Shown here piece by piece: positions 1 through 7,872 of a DNA stretch of 14,877 nt. A program made the translations under genes and the position numbers. The stretch lies in NCBI GenBank assembly GCA_023230285.1, contig JALNXP010000028.1:1-14877 (forward strand). The letters are read 5' to 3'. This stretch comes from Bacteroidales bacterium (GTDB lineage: Bacteria; Bacteroidota; Bacteroidia; Bacteroidales; BM520). Each line of letters starts with the position of its first letter. The stretch's first letter is position 1. The notes below the pieces were generated by a model that made no database searches, was not told the DNA's origin, and saw only the letters and a list, made by a program, of their open reading frames with translations.

Positions 1-1494
1 CTGCTTCCTGACGGGTGGCTGTTCAGCCAAACTGCTAACAGCCACACCTTTTGCATACTTGAAGAAGCACTTAACGAGCAACAATTTACTATTGGTTCGT
101 GGGTCGGACTTTTCTACACAAATGCAGAAGGCGACGAAACCTGTTGCGGCGCAAACAAAATCAGAAGTTTGACAAACACTTGCATCAACGCATGGGCAGA
201 AAATCCTTCTACCAACGACCCCGGCTTCATCGTTAACGGAAATGTTATTTGGAAAATTTGGGATAAAGCCTCCGGCGTATTATTCTCCGCAAGTGTATCA
301 TATATTTCAGGACCAAGCACTTATCAAATAGACGGACTGAGTATAATTAACAAAATAATAATTAGCCAAAACATACACAAATTAGTAATTCCGGTTGGTT
401 GGAGTGCTATTTCAACGTATACTGTCCCATTTAACCCTTCACTTAATGACATTTTTGAAGGTATGGAAGACAAAATAGTCGTTTTATTAAATGACCAAGG
501 CTCTTATTATCCGGGAAATTCAAACAACCAACTTGAAAATTGGGACTCAGAAAAAGGCTGGCTCATTAAAACCACAGAAAACATCAGCATCTCTTTTACA
601 GGGCTGATTACAGAAAATTTTAAAGTCGTTTTTGAAGAAGGATGGACGTTATTTCCTATAAAATCAGCAAATACGGTATCTATCGAATCTTTGTTTCGGA
701 CAGAGCATCTTGATATTATCAAAGGATATGGAACTAACGAAATTTACATACCAAACTTAACAGAAAGTTTTGATTTAATACCCGGCAGAGCTTATAAAGC
801 GAGATTTAACACTATAGACTCCATAATGTTCAGTGATGGGGACAACATTCCAAGTATAAATGAAAACATCATAAGCAACATGCCGATAGCTTCGCCATTT
901 GGCGGCTACATAACGCCAACACAGCATGACCATGTCTTTATTTTTGAAGAAACGAGTGCATTACAAAATGGAGACATTATAGGAGCTTTCAACACTAACA
1001 GCCTCTGTGTCGGCTTCTTCGAAGTTACTAACGGCACTGCTGTTTTTAAAATTTACGGCGACGACGAAAGCACAGAAATAGCAGATGGTATGATAAATGG
1101 TGAAAAAGTATCTTTTATCTTATTAAGAAACAACCTGTTATACTCTGTCAATGTCGCTTTTGCGCCCAACTCACCCAACAACAACCATTACACAAAAGAC
1201 GGCATCACCAAAATAAACAGAATACATTTAACGCCGCTGTCTATAGATGAATATCAGAACACCGACAACTTCAATGTCTATCCGAACCCTGTAACCGATT
1301 TACTATATATCGACAGCAAAACAGACGAACTTTTTGACTTCACCATAGTCAGCATAACCGGAACCAAAATAGCTAACGGGAAACTACGCACCAATAGCTC
1401 ATCTATTGACTTATCAAACTATGCAAATGGTATTTATATATTACAACTTGTCGGCAAAACGCTAAAAGCCAACTACAGAATTATAAAGATATAA
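1..1494 (+). CDS. T9SS cargo protein with type A C-terminal sorting domain (5' end outside window)
   Basis: The frame is open from base 1, so the gene begins upstream; an in-frame TTG at 169 is not the real start. The visible 497 residues show a duplicated domain. Copy one is about residues 5-100 (SQTANSHTF, GSWVGLFY, NVIWKIWD). Copy two is about 300-388 (TPTQHDHVFIF, GDIIGAF, EKVSFILLRN). Between them, about 126-277, lies a region with two GW turns (VGWSAIS, EGWTLFP), a pattern I associate with Bacteroidetes surface proteins. The last 75 residues carry the sorting signal: FNVYPNPVTD, then SITGTKI, then LSNYANGIYILQL, ending in basic and hydrophobic residues. By family knowledge the protein crosses the outer membrane by T9SS and is anchored or released after CTD cleavage. 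No catalytic domain is visible in this part, so its activity is unknown; adhesin-like or substrate-binding roles are possible. Confidence 0.9.
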   Translation: MLPDGWLFSQTANSHTFCILEEALNEQQFTIGSWVGLFYTNAEGDETCCGANKIRSLTNTCINAWAENPSTNDPGFIVNGNVIWKIWDKASGVLFSASVSYISGPSTYQIDGLSIINKIIISQNIHKLVIPVGWSAISTYTVPFNPSLNDIFEGMEDKIVVLLNDQGSYYPGNSNNQLENWDSEKGWLIKTTENISISFTGLITENFKVVFEEGWTLFPIKSANTVSIESLFRTEHLDIIKGYGTNEIYIPNLTESFDLIPGRAYKARFNTIDSIMFSDGDNIPSINENIISNMPIASPFGGYITPTQHDHVFIFEETSALQNGDIIGAFNTNSLCVGFFEVTNGTAVFKIYGDDESTEIADGMINGEKVSFILLRNNLLYSVNVAFAPNSPNNNHYTKDGITKINRIHLTPLSIDEYQNTDNFNVYPNPVTDLLYIDSKTDELFDFTIVSITGTKIANGKLRTNSSSIDLSNYANGIYILQLVGKTLKANYRIIKI

Positions 1495-1503
1495 CAGTCT
1501 GAT

Positions 1504-1540
1504 AAAAACGTGGGGTGATACAAGACATCTTGTATCACCC
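1504..1540 (-). terminator. Strong hairpin, probable terminator for the C1 peptidase gene
   Basis: A perfect 12-bp stem (GGGTGATACAAG at 1513-1524 and its complement at 1529-1540) closes a 4-base loop. Read on the minus strand it is followed by CACG and then five T (complement of 1504-1508), a usable intrinsic-terminator tail about 80 bases past the peptidase stop. Read on the plus strand it follows the T9SS gene stop by 18 bases but has only two T after the stem, so it would be a weaker stop in that direction. It may serve both convergent genes. Confidence 0.65.
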
Positions 1541-1622
1541 TTAAGGCTTCGACTACTTAATATTCCGAGAACTTGTGGCTTGATTTAGTTTAGTTTATTT
1601 GCAATAAAAACAATACACTTTA

Positions 1623-2816
1623 CTATTTCAGCCCAAGTTTCTTTGCTATATTTTTAGGTAAAGCGTTCTTATTCAGCATTAATGAGATAGTATTTTTTTT
1701 CATAAACTGCTCTGAAGCATACATATAACCATTTTCAAACTTGCCGGAATCATCTTCCCAAGAATTTTTCACCATATAAAAAACATTGTCGTTAGCATCA
1801 GTTGCATAACCGGTTACAAGCATAAGGTGGTCATCGGTAACATCTTGATTATCAAAAAGTTCCTGACGCATTTCTTGAGTTACATTTTTTTCTGCTATAC
1901 TTCCGTCAAAGACATACATTTGTGCTGTTTTTTCCTCATCGCTAAGAGTGTTCCATCTTTCGTAATCTGTTCCGGACAAATATTCCAACGGTCTATCCGG
2001 CACAATAGCGACACCGTTTTTCCATGAAAAGCCTTTATCGCTGACATCTGCATCCCAGCAAAAAGTATAATCATTGTCTAAAGCATAATTTATAACTTCC
2101 ATCATTTCATCAAGTGGCAGATTATAAGCATATCCATTCAACCAATTGTCGGGTATATCCACTATAAAACTATCATAAAAAGGATGATGAGTATAAGAAC
2201 TTATCACTATATAATCATCGGGGTTGATTTTGAGATTTGCTCCAAAAGACTCCGGAGTATATTTAGTACCTTCATAATCAAATGTTTCCGGAATAGTTCC
2301 TATATAAGCGTTTAGAATACCGGCAAAGCCGTTTTTCCAATTAGTAGAAAGTGTTGACGACCCATTTTTCAGCAAGCCATCAAGATAACCTTTCATCACT
2401 CTAAACAGTTCACCATGATTAAACAGCTCACCGGCAGGCACGGTCCCTGTATATACAGTTTCCGGAATAGCACCATATTTTTTTAAACATTCTAAAACAT
2501 CAAAGTGCATACCGCCGGGGCTAAAAGTAGAATTGCCATGATACCTCGCATATTTCACAGCCTTATCATAATATGTATGATAGACATAAAAACCTTCGGA
2601 CAAGTCATAGACACTGCCTGTGTTTCTAAGCAGCTCGGCTTCAAGCAGGGCAACAGTTGCATAATCCCAGCAAGTACCGGAGCGATGTTGGTCTTTTACC
2701 GGAGTTGCTTCGATTTGTTTTTTCATTGTAAACACATAAGATTTTTCGACTTCTTCTTGTGCAAATACAGACATCGCCACAAAGAAGAAAACACTAATTA
2801 ATAAACATTTTTTCAT
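1623..2816 (-). CDS. Secreted C1B-family cysteine peptidase (aminopeptidase C / bleomycin hydrolase-like)
   Basis: Papain-fold peptidase of 397 residues. Start chosen at 2816 because it gives a clean signal peptide (MKK, hydrophobic core, SVFA then Q20); the longer frame from 2879 would begin inside the promoter-like element and adds non-signal sequence. The catalytic set is visible: Gln43 and Cys49 in VKDQHRSGTCW, His330 in DDHLMLVTGY, Asn351 in KNSWEDDSG. The H-L-M and NSW-x-D-x-G forms match the bleomycin hydrolase/PepC branch (HAM, NSWGEDxG) better than papain. Cytosolic PepC enzymes are around 450 residues and hexameric; this one is shorter and exported, so it probably trims peptides in the periplasm or outside the cell. 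It is a single gene with its own promoter-like element and a terminator hairpin downstream. Class is confident; substrate is unknown. Confidence 0.9.
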   Translation of the reverse strand: MKKCLLISVFFFVAMSVFAQEEVEKSYVFTMKKQIEATPVKDQHRSGTCWDYATVALLEAELLRNTGSVYDLSEGFYVYHTYYDKAVKYARYHGNSTFSPGGMHFDVLECLKKYGAIPETVYTGTVPAGELFNHGELFRVMKGYLDGLLKNGSSTLSTNWKNGFAGILNAYIGTIPETFDYEGTKYTPESFGANLKINPDDYIVISSYTHHPFYDSFIVDIPDNWLNGYAYNLPLDEMMEVINYALDNDYTFCWDADVSDKGFSWKNGVAIVPDRPLEYLSGTDYERWNTLSDEEKTAQMYVFDGSIAEKNVTQEMRQELFDNQDVTDDHLMLVTGYATDANDNVFYMVKNSWEDDSGKFENGYMYASEQFMKKNTISLMLNKNALPKNIAKKLGLK

Positions 2817-2876
2817 AAGTATTTTTTTACGGATAAGCGAAACCATAAGCAACCGCGACGGGAGCCAATCGGGTGC

Positions 2877-2906
2877 CAATATTACAAATTATTTATAATC
2901 AACAAA
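2877..2906 (-). promoter_or_regulatory. Promoter-like element for the C1 peptidase gene
   Basis: On the minus strand TTTG (2906-2903), an 18-base spacer and TAATATTG (2884-2877) resemble the Bacteroidetes consensus TTTG-N19-TAnnTTTG with one mismatch in the -7 box. Transcription would begin near 2870, leaving a leader of about 55 bases before the ATG at 2816. This supports the shorter start of the peptidase. Confidence 0.4.
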
Positions 2907-2942
2907 TTATTATATCAAAATTTATTTTTCAATTGTCACAAT

Positions 2943-4046
2943 TTAGACATTAAATCTTATGTGTATTATGTCGCCATCGTTCATCACATAAGTTTTACCT
3001 TCGATGAACAGTTTACCTTTTTCCTTGCAGGCGTTCTCGCTTTTAAGGGTTATAAAATCGTCATAGTGCATTACTTCGGCGCGTATAAAACCTCTTTCAA
3101 TATCGCTATGTATGACACCTGCTGCTTGTGGTGCGGTCATACCCTTAGTAATTGTCCATGCTTTTACTTCTTTTGGACCTGCCGTAAAAAACGACTGCAA
3201 GTTTAGCATATCGTAAGCAGCTCTTATCACTCTGTCCACACCCGGTTCCGACAAGCCGGCATCTTCAAGGAAGAGAGCTTTATCTGCATCATCTTCAAGT
3301 TCGGCAATTTCTGCTTCCAATTTACCTGCCACCACAAGTACTTGTACTCCTTTAGAATTTAAAGAATCTGCTACAGCTTTACTATATTTATTTCCGGAAA
3401 CAGCTGAAGCATCATCTACGTTGCACACATAAATCATCGGCTTTTCAGTCAGCAGAAGCATATCTCTAACGTACTTATCATGAAGTTCCTTATCAATAAT
3501 AACGTCTCTTGCATTACCAAAGTTGCTCAACACGTCTACATATTGATTAAGCACATCTACTCCAAGTTTAGCATCTTTATCTCCGGCACTCTTAGCAGCT
3601 TTTTCAAGTCGCTGTATTTTTCTTTCAACCAGCTCTAAATCTCTGACTTGCAATTCAAAATCCACAAGCTCGACATCTCTGACAGGGTCGATAGAACCTT
3701 CAACATGAGGTAGATTTGTGTCATCAAAGCAGCGCAACACATGAATAAGAGCATCCGTTTGCTGTACATCTGCGAGAAACTTATTGCCGACACCTTCGCC
3801 TTTGCTTGCACCCTTTGCCAAGCCGGGCAAGTCTACTATTTCTACGGTAGCAGGAACGATTTTTGCTGAATGAATATATTTATCTATCTCATATAAACGC
3901 CGATCCGGAACATCTATCATCCCGATATTAGACTTTGTCGCACTGAAAGCAAAATTGGTGATTTCCGCCTTACTCTTTGATATACAATTAAATATAGTGG
4001 TTTTACCTGTATTGGTTAAACCTATTATACCACATCTTAAACTCAT
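2943..4046 (-). CDS. ychF: YchF / Obg-like ATPase (OLA1 family)
   Basis: Cytosolic P-loop NTPase of 367 residues, close to the usual 363. Motifs in order: G1 GLTNTGKTT at 9-17, DLPG at 72-75 followed by the GEGVGNKFL helix, NVDD at 209-212 in place of the GTPase NKxD, and a C-terminal TGS domain about 284-367 ending in GKTYVMNDGDIIHIRFNV. Loss of the NKxD guanine motif is the family signature and goes with ATP preference; YchF binds ribosomes and affects translation and stress responses. The G1 loop reads TNTGKTT where most bacterial YchF proteins have PNVGKST, and NFAFSATKSN replaces the usual NYPFCTIEPN, so this is a divergent branch. It stands alone with a good promoter at 4061-4090; there is no clear terminator before the peptidase promoter. 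Confidence 0.96.
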   Translation of the reverse strand: MSLRCGIIGLTNTGKTTIFNCISKSKAEITNFAFSATKSNIGMIDVPDRRLYEIDKYIHSAKIVPATVEIVDLPGLAKGASKGEGVGNKFLADVQQTDALIHVLRCFDDTNLPHVEGSIDPVRDVELVDFELQVRDLELVERKIQRLEKAAKSAGDKDAKLGVDVLNQYVDVLSNFGNARDVIIDKELHDKYVRDMLLLTEKPMIYVCNVDDASAVSGNKYSKAVADSLNSKGVQVLVVAGKLEAEIAELEDDADKALFLEDAGLSEPGVDRVIRAAYDMLNLQSFFTAGPKEVKAWTITKGMTAPQAAGVIHSDIERGFIRAEVMHYDDFITLKSENACKEKGKLFIEGKTYVMNDGDIIHIRFNV

Positions 4047-4060
4047 AATTATTTTTTTTA

Positions 4061-4090
4061 CAAATTTACACGATTTTTTTTAATAACAAA
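4061..4090 (-). promoter_or_regulatory. Bacteroidetes-type promoter for ychF
   Basis: On the minus strand TTTG (4090-4087), an 18-base spacer and a perfect TAAATTTG (4068-4061) fit the -33/-7 consensus. The -7 box ends 14 bases before the ychF ATG, implying a very short leader. Confidence 0.6.
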
Positions 4091-4176
4091 CAGACCTACA
4101 AAAATTAAAGAGAAAAAAGAATGACATACCATAGGACAAAATGTTCTACCGTTTATTATTATTCAAATTTTTATAC

Positions 4177-4184
4177 TACCTTTG
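4177..4184 (+). promoter_or_regulatory. -7 promoter box for the leader ORF / HAD / PatB operon
   Basis: TACCTTTG is an exact match to TAnnTTTG. The -33 position is weak: TTTA at 4152-4155 with a 21-base spacer is the best I can find. Transcription would begin near 4190, about 15 bases before the ATG of the small ORF at 4205. The divergent ychF promoter lies about 90 bases away. Confidence 0.5.
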
Positions 4185-4204
4185 TAGTTTAAATCTCACT
4201 TGTT

Positions 4205-4300
4205 ATGAGTTTCAAAGAAAATTATATAGAAATTGAATTATCACTTGGATATTGTCAAATAGCAGAAGACAACGTCAACAACAAATTATATGAACAGTAA
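4205..4300 (+). CDS. Possible 31-residue leader peptide overlapping the HAD gene
   Basis: An ATG at 4205 opens a 31-codon frame (MSFKENYIEI...NKLYEQ) ending in TAA at 4298-4300. It is the first start codon downstream of the TACCTTTG promoter box, and its stop overlaps the HAD start (ATG 4290) by 11 bases in another frame, the usual geometry for translational coupling. The HAD protein already has a complete N-terminus, so this is not a broken 5' end. The peptide has no signal sequence, no membrane helix, and no run of one amino acid that would suggest attenuation. It may be a real small protein, a coupling leader, or chance; composition alone cannot decide. Confidence 0.4.
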   Translation: MSFKENYIEIELSLGYCQIAEDNVNNKLYEQ

Positions 4301-5168
4301 AAGAACTATTGCTATTGCTTACGATTTTGATGGCACGCTTGCCCCGGGCAACATGCAGGAACATAAATTTATTCCTGAATTGGGAATAGGTAACAGCGAA
4401 TTTTGGGAAGAGGCAAATCAAAAAGCAAAAGAACACGACATGGACGAAATCCTCGCCTATATGCAGCTTATGCTTGAAAAAGCAAAAGAAGCAAATGTGT
4501 CTATAAAAAAAGAATCTTTTATCAACTACGGTAAATCTATCGAATTTTTCGAAGGCGTAGAAACTTATTTCGACAGAATTAACAAATATGCAGAGAGCAA
4601 AGGTCTTAAAATAGAGCATCACATTATCTCATCAGGATTAAGAGAATTTGTAGGCGGCACCTCAATTGCAAAGCATTTTAAAAACATCTTTGCGTCCGGT
4701 TTTAAATATAACAGCAAAGGCATTGCCGAATGGCCTGCTTTAGCCATCAATTACACAAATAAAACTCAATATTTGTACAGAATAAACAAAGGTGTCAATA
4801 ATTCATACGATAACACATTGATAAACAAGTTTGTTCCAGATGAAAAGCGTCCTATTCCATTTAAAGATATGATTTATATCGGAGACGGCGAAACGGACGT
4901 GCCGGCAATGAAGATGATTAAATATCAACGCGGTACGGCAATCGCTGTATACAATCCTCACATAACCAAATCCAAAGACGGCAGCAAAACACCACGACAA
5001 GTCTGTTTGGAACTGATAGACCAAAATCGTGCCGACTATATAGCCCCGGCAAATTATACCGAAGGTGAAGAACTTGACATCATATTAAAAAGGATAATCG
5101 ACAAGATAGCTGCTGAACACGAACTGCAAGACATAAAAAATTCTATAATAAGTTTTAGCGAACAATAA
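4290..5168 (+). CDS. HAD-superfamily hydrolase
   Basis: Cytosolic protein of 292 residues with all four HAD motifs: I, DFDGT with Asp12 and Asp14; II, ISSG at 113-116; III, a lysine near 158 (NYTNKTQ); IV, GDGETDVP at 198-205. Residues 20-100 form a helical cap inserted after motif I, the type C1 arrangement of phosphatases such as phosphoserine phosphatase. The expected reaction is phosphoester hydrolysis through an aspartyl-phosphate on Asp12 with Mg2+. The substrate cannot be read from sequence. Its stop is 4 bases before the ATG of the PLP enzyme, so the two are surely co-transcribed and may act on related metabolites. The start at 4290 is directly ahead of motif I and overlaps the end of a small upstream frame. 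Confidence 0.88.
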   Translation: MNSKRTIAIAYDFDGTLAPGNMQEHKFIPELGIGNSEFWEEANQKAKEHDMDEILAYMQLMLEKAKEANVSIKKESFINYGKSIEFFEGVETYFDRINKYAESKGLKIEHHIISSGLREFVGGTSIAKHFKNIFASGFKYNSKGIAEWPALAINYTNKTQYLYRINKGVNNSYDNTLINKFVPDEKRPIPFKDMIYIGDGETDVPAMKMIKYQRGTAIAVYNPHITKSKDGSKTPRQVCLELIDQNRADYIAPANYTEGEELDIILKRIIDKIAAEHELQDIKNSIISFSEQ

Positions 5169-5172
5169 TAAA

Positions 5173-6342
5173 ATGACAGATTTTAATCAGATTTTTGAAC
5201 GCAAAGGTACTAATTGCGTAAAACATGATATGTTAACCAAAGTATTCGGCACAGAAGACGTAATTCCAATGTGGGTTGCCGATATGGATTTTCAAACTCC
5301 CGACTGCATTATGGAGGCCATCGCCGAAAGATGCAAACATAAGACTCTCGGCTACACATTTGCCTCCGAATCTTACTATAACACTATGATTTGCTGGCTC
5401 AAAAAACATTATGACATTGAAGCTCAAAGCCCCGAAATACATTTTATCCCGGGTATAGTAGCCGGCATAGCTTTTTGCATTAATGCTCTTACAAAACTCA
5501 ATGATAAAATATTAATAAATACTCCCGTCTATCCACCTTTTATCAATTTACCCATCAAAAATGGCAGAACATTAGTAACCAACAAATTAAAAATTGTAAA
5601 CGGAATTTTGACCATGGATTTCGAAGATTTGGAAGCAAAAGCCAAAGGTTGTAAATTGATGATTTTGTCAAATCCGCATAATCCGGGAGGTACCGTATGG
5701 TCAAAAGAAGACTTGAAAAAAATAGCCGATATATGCGAACGTAACAAGGTTATTGTCATTTCAGATGAAATACACGCTGATTTAACTCTGCCCGGATACG
5801 AACACCATTCTTTCGCAAGTGTTTCAACATCAGCGCAAAACATCTCTATCACTTTTATTGCTCCAAGCAAAACCTTCAACATAGCAGGACTTGGAAGCTC
5901 CATTTGTTACATACACAACAAAGAAATCAGAGAAACATTTTGGAATTTCTTAAACAACAATGAAATAGCAAACGGCAATATTTTTGCTTATATTGGTGCT
6001 GAAGCCGCCTTTAAATACGGCGAAGAATGGCTCTGTCAACTCAAAAACTATCTATTATCCAATGTCAACTTTTTAAGAGATTTCATCACCACTAAAATGG
6101 ATTGCATAAAAGTTGTATATCCACAAGCCTCATATTTAGCATGGTTGGATTTCAGAGCATTAAACATGGAACACAAAGACTTAGTTGCATTTCTAATTAA
6201 CAAAGCAAAAGTCGGACTAAACTCCGGCGTTGAATTTGGCGGCAGAGACTACGAAGGATTTATGAGGATGAACATAGGTTGTCCGCAGCAAACTTTGGAA
6301 AAAGCATTAAACAATATCTACAAAGCAATCAACAAGCTGTAA
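5173..6342 (+). CDS. MalY/PatB-family PLP-dependent C-S lyase or aminotransferase
   Basis: Fold-type I PLP enzyme of 389 residues, normal for the family. It starts with MTDFNQIFERKGT and has MWVADMDFQTP at 33-43, typical of MalY/PatB proteins. PLP-binding residues visible: Tyr120 in NTPVYPPF, Asn167 in SNPHNPGG, Asp198 in ISDEIHADL, the Schiff-base Lys233 in APSKTFNIAGL, and Arg365 in FMRMNIG for the substrate carboxylate. Members cleave cystathionine or cysteine to give pyruvate, ammonia and a thiol or sulfide; some act as aminotransferases. It is the last gene of the operon with the HAD protein, 4 bases after it. Its stop lies 5 bases from the stop of the convergent manA gene, with no room for a terminator between them. 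Confidence 0.9.
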   Translation: MTDFNQIFERKGTNCVKHDMLTKVFGTEDVIPMWVADMDFQTPDCIMEAIAERCKHKTLGYTFASESYYNTMICWLKKHYDIEAQSPEIHFIPGIVAGIAFCINALTKLNDKILINTPVYPPFINLPIKNGRTLVTNKLKIVNGILTMDFEDLEAKAKGCKLMILSNPHNPGGTVWSKEDLKKIADICERNKVIVISDEIHADLTLPGYEHHSFASVSTSAQNISITFIAPSKTFNIAGLGSSICYIHNKEIRETFWNFLNNNEIANGNIFAYIGAEAAFKYGEEWLCQLKNYLLSNVNFLRDFITTKMDCIKVVYPQASYLAWLDFRALNMEHKDLVAFLINKAKVGLNSGVEFGGRDYEGFMRMNIGCPQQTLEKALNNIYKAINKL

Positions 6343-6347
6343 ACGAG

Positions 6348-7337
6348 CTATTTAGATATATAAACCTCTAAAAATGACACAGCATCGTCTTGCGGAACTA
6401 TAATAAAATCGTGCGTACTTGCCGGTATCAGGATTGCTTGTCCCGGAATAAACTCTATGTTTTTATGTGAATACACAATATTGCCGCTACCTTCAACAAA
6501 CATCAATATAACGAAAGAGTCGAGTTCACAATAATCACACTTATAAGGTAAATCTATCCTTCTAAAATTAGTGACAAACCACTGTGTTTTAAATATATTG
6601 ACATTTAGGTCATCCGTTGTCGGAATAGATGCCATCTGTATTTCGTGCATATCAAAATGTATAGCCTTAGCAGCAAGGTCAAGATGCAGCTCTCTTTTTT
6701 TGCCGCCGGCATCTACCCTATTCCAATCAAAAATTCTGTAAGTTATATCTGATGACTGTTGAATTTCGGCGAGCAGTACGCCGGGACCTAAAGCATGAAC
6801 CAAGCCGGCAGGTATAAGAATTGCATCACCTTTCTTAACCGGAATAAAAGAAAGCACTTCCGCTAAAGTATTATCAGCCACACGTTTAAAATACTCTTCT
6901 TTAGAGATTTCTCTGTTGAAGCCGGCAATGATATGCGCATCAGGCTCTGCATCAATAATATACCACATCTCCGACTTGCCATTTGCATATCCAAGAGACT
7001 GTGCCATTTCATCATCAGGATGTACTTGTACAGACAGCCAATCGTGAGAATCAATAATTTTTACTAACAATGGAAATTCCTGCATTTTAGGGTTAAAGAC
7101 ATTTTCGCCGATAAAGTCGTCCATAAAAATTTCGAGCAGTTCATTAACATCATTATCGGCAAGATTTCCGTCAGTTATTAGAGTCTCATTATTTTTCACG
7201 CCCGACAATGCCCACATTTCGCCACAATTGCTAAGAGGAGAAAAGTTCCAGCCAAGAAGTTCATTAATTTTTTGTCCACCCCATATTTTATCTTTAAAAA
7301 TCGGGGTAAAAGTTAGCGGATATAATATATCATTCAT
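6348..7337 (-). CDS. manA: Mannose-6-phosphate isomerase, class I
   Basis: Zinc-dependent cupin enzyme that interconverts mannose 6-phosphate and fructose 6-phosphate, linking glycolysis to GDP-mannose for glycans. At 329 residues it is the short bacterial (Bacillus-like) form. Zinc ligands are visible: Gln104 and His106 in VQVHPDD, Glu123 in GKSEMWY, His181 in PAGLVHALG. Arg201 in DITYRIFDW matches the conserved active-site arginine. The N-terminus PLTFTPIFKDKIWGGQKI is standard. The start at 7337 is the first ATG in frame and lies 19 bases past the dCMP deaminase stop, so manA is probably the last gene of the operon that begins near 11274. It ends tail to tail with the PLP enzyme gene. Confidence 0.95.
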   Translation of the reverse strand: MNDILYPLTFTPIFKDKIWGGQKINELLGWNFSPLSNCGEMWALSGVKNNETLITDGNLADNDVNELLEIFMDDFIGENVFNPKMQEFPLLVKIIDSHDWLSVQVHPDDEMAQSLGYANGKSEMWYIIDAEPDAHIIAGFNREISKEEYFKRVADNTLAEVLSFIPVKKGDAILIPAGLVHALGPGVLLAEIQQSSDITYRIFDWNRVDAGGKKRELHLDLAAKAIHFDMHEIQMASIPTTDDLNVNIFKTQWFVTNFRRIDLPYKCDYCELDSFVILMFVEGSGNIVYSHKNIEFIPGQAILIPASTHDFIIVPQDDAVSFLEVYISK

Positions 7338-7356
7338 TGATTATCAAATATTTGCG

Positions 7357-7872
7357 TTATTGTCCGTCATATTTTAGCACTTCTTCGGAGACATACTCCA
7401 ATTTTACTCCGGCGGCGGCGAACATTTCTTCAGACTCTGCTGCCACATGATATTTTTTTTCGCAGACCACGCGTACAATACCACAATTTATTATCAGCAT
7501 AGCGCAAGTTCTACAAGGTGTCATTCTACAATATAGAGTTGCGCCGTTTAGCGACACACCGAGTTTAGCTGCTTGACAGATAGCATTTTGCTCTGCATGT
7601 ACAGTGCGAACACAATGTTGTGAGCGGCTACCATCTTCATGGATAACATATTTGTAAAGATGACCGACATCATCGCAATGCGGCAGTCCGGCAGGAGAGC
7701 CGACATAACCGGTAACAAGAATCTGGTTATTTCTTGCTATAACGCAGCCGCTTCTACCGCGGTCACAAGTTGCACGTTTAGCGATGATATTTGCAACTTC
7801 CATAAAATATTCATCCCAACTTGGTCTAACATACTTACAATTAGAGCCTTGTGTTTTATCATCATTTGTCAT
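7357..7872 (-). CDS. dCMP deaminase-family protein
   Basis: Zinc-dependent cytidine/deoxycytidylate deaminase fold, 171 residues. Catalytic residues are clear: His92 and Glu94 in VHAEQN and Cys120/Cys123 in PCRTCA. The N-terminal RPSWDEYFMEVANIIAKRATC and the CVIARNNQILVTGYVGSPAGLPHC region match dCMP deaminases, with extra Cys/His residues that may bind a structural zinc. It would convert dCMP to dUMP and so feed dTMP synthesis. I chose the ATG at 7872; the longer frame uses a TTG at 7890 and overlaps the kinase gene further. With this start the gene overlaps the kinase stop by 11 bases, implying translational coupling. No competence genes are nearby, so a ComEB role is not implied. Confidence 0.92.
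   Translation of the reverse strand: MTNDDKTQGSNCKYVRPSWDEYFMEVANIIAKRATCDRGRSGCVIARNNQILVTGYVGSPAGLPHCDDVGHLYKYVIHEDGSRSQHCVRTVHAEQNAICQAAKLGVSLNGATLYCRMTPCRTCAMLIINCGIVRVVCEKKYHVAAESEEMFAAAGVKLEYVSEEVLKYDGQ

Noticed and set aside
169-171. TTG at 169 as the start of the T9SS protein
   Set aside because: The frame is open to base 1 and residues before 169 belong to the first copy of a repeated domain.
2817-2879. N-terminal extension of the C1 peptidase from an ATG at 2879
   Set aside because: The extension overlaps a promoter-like element and hides a clean signal peptide that begins at 2816.
4141-4236. 31-codon ORF starting at 4141, plus strand
   Set aside because: It spans the TACCTTTG promoter box, so most of it would not be transcribed from that start, and its Leu/Phe/Tyr-rich composition looks like AT-rich chance sequence.
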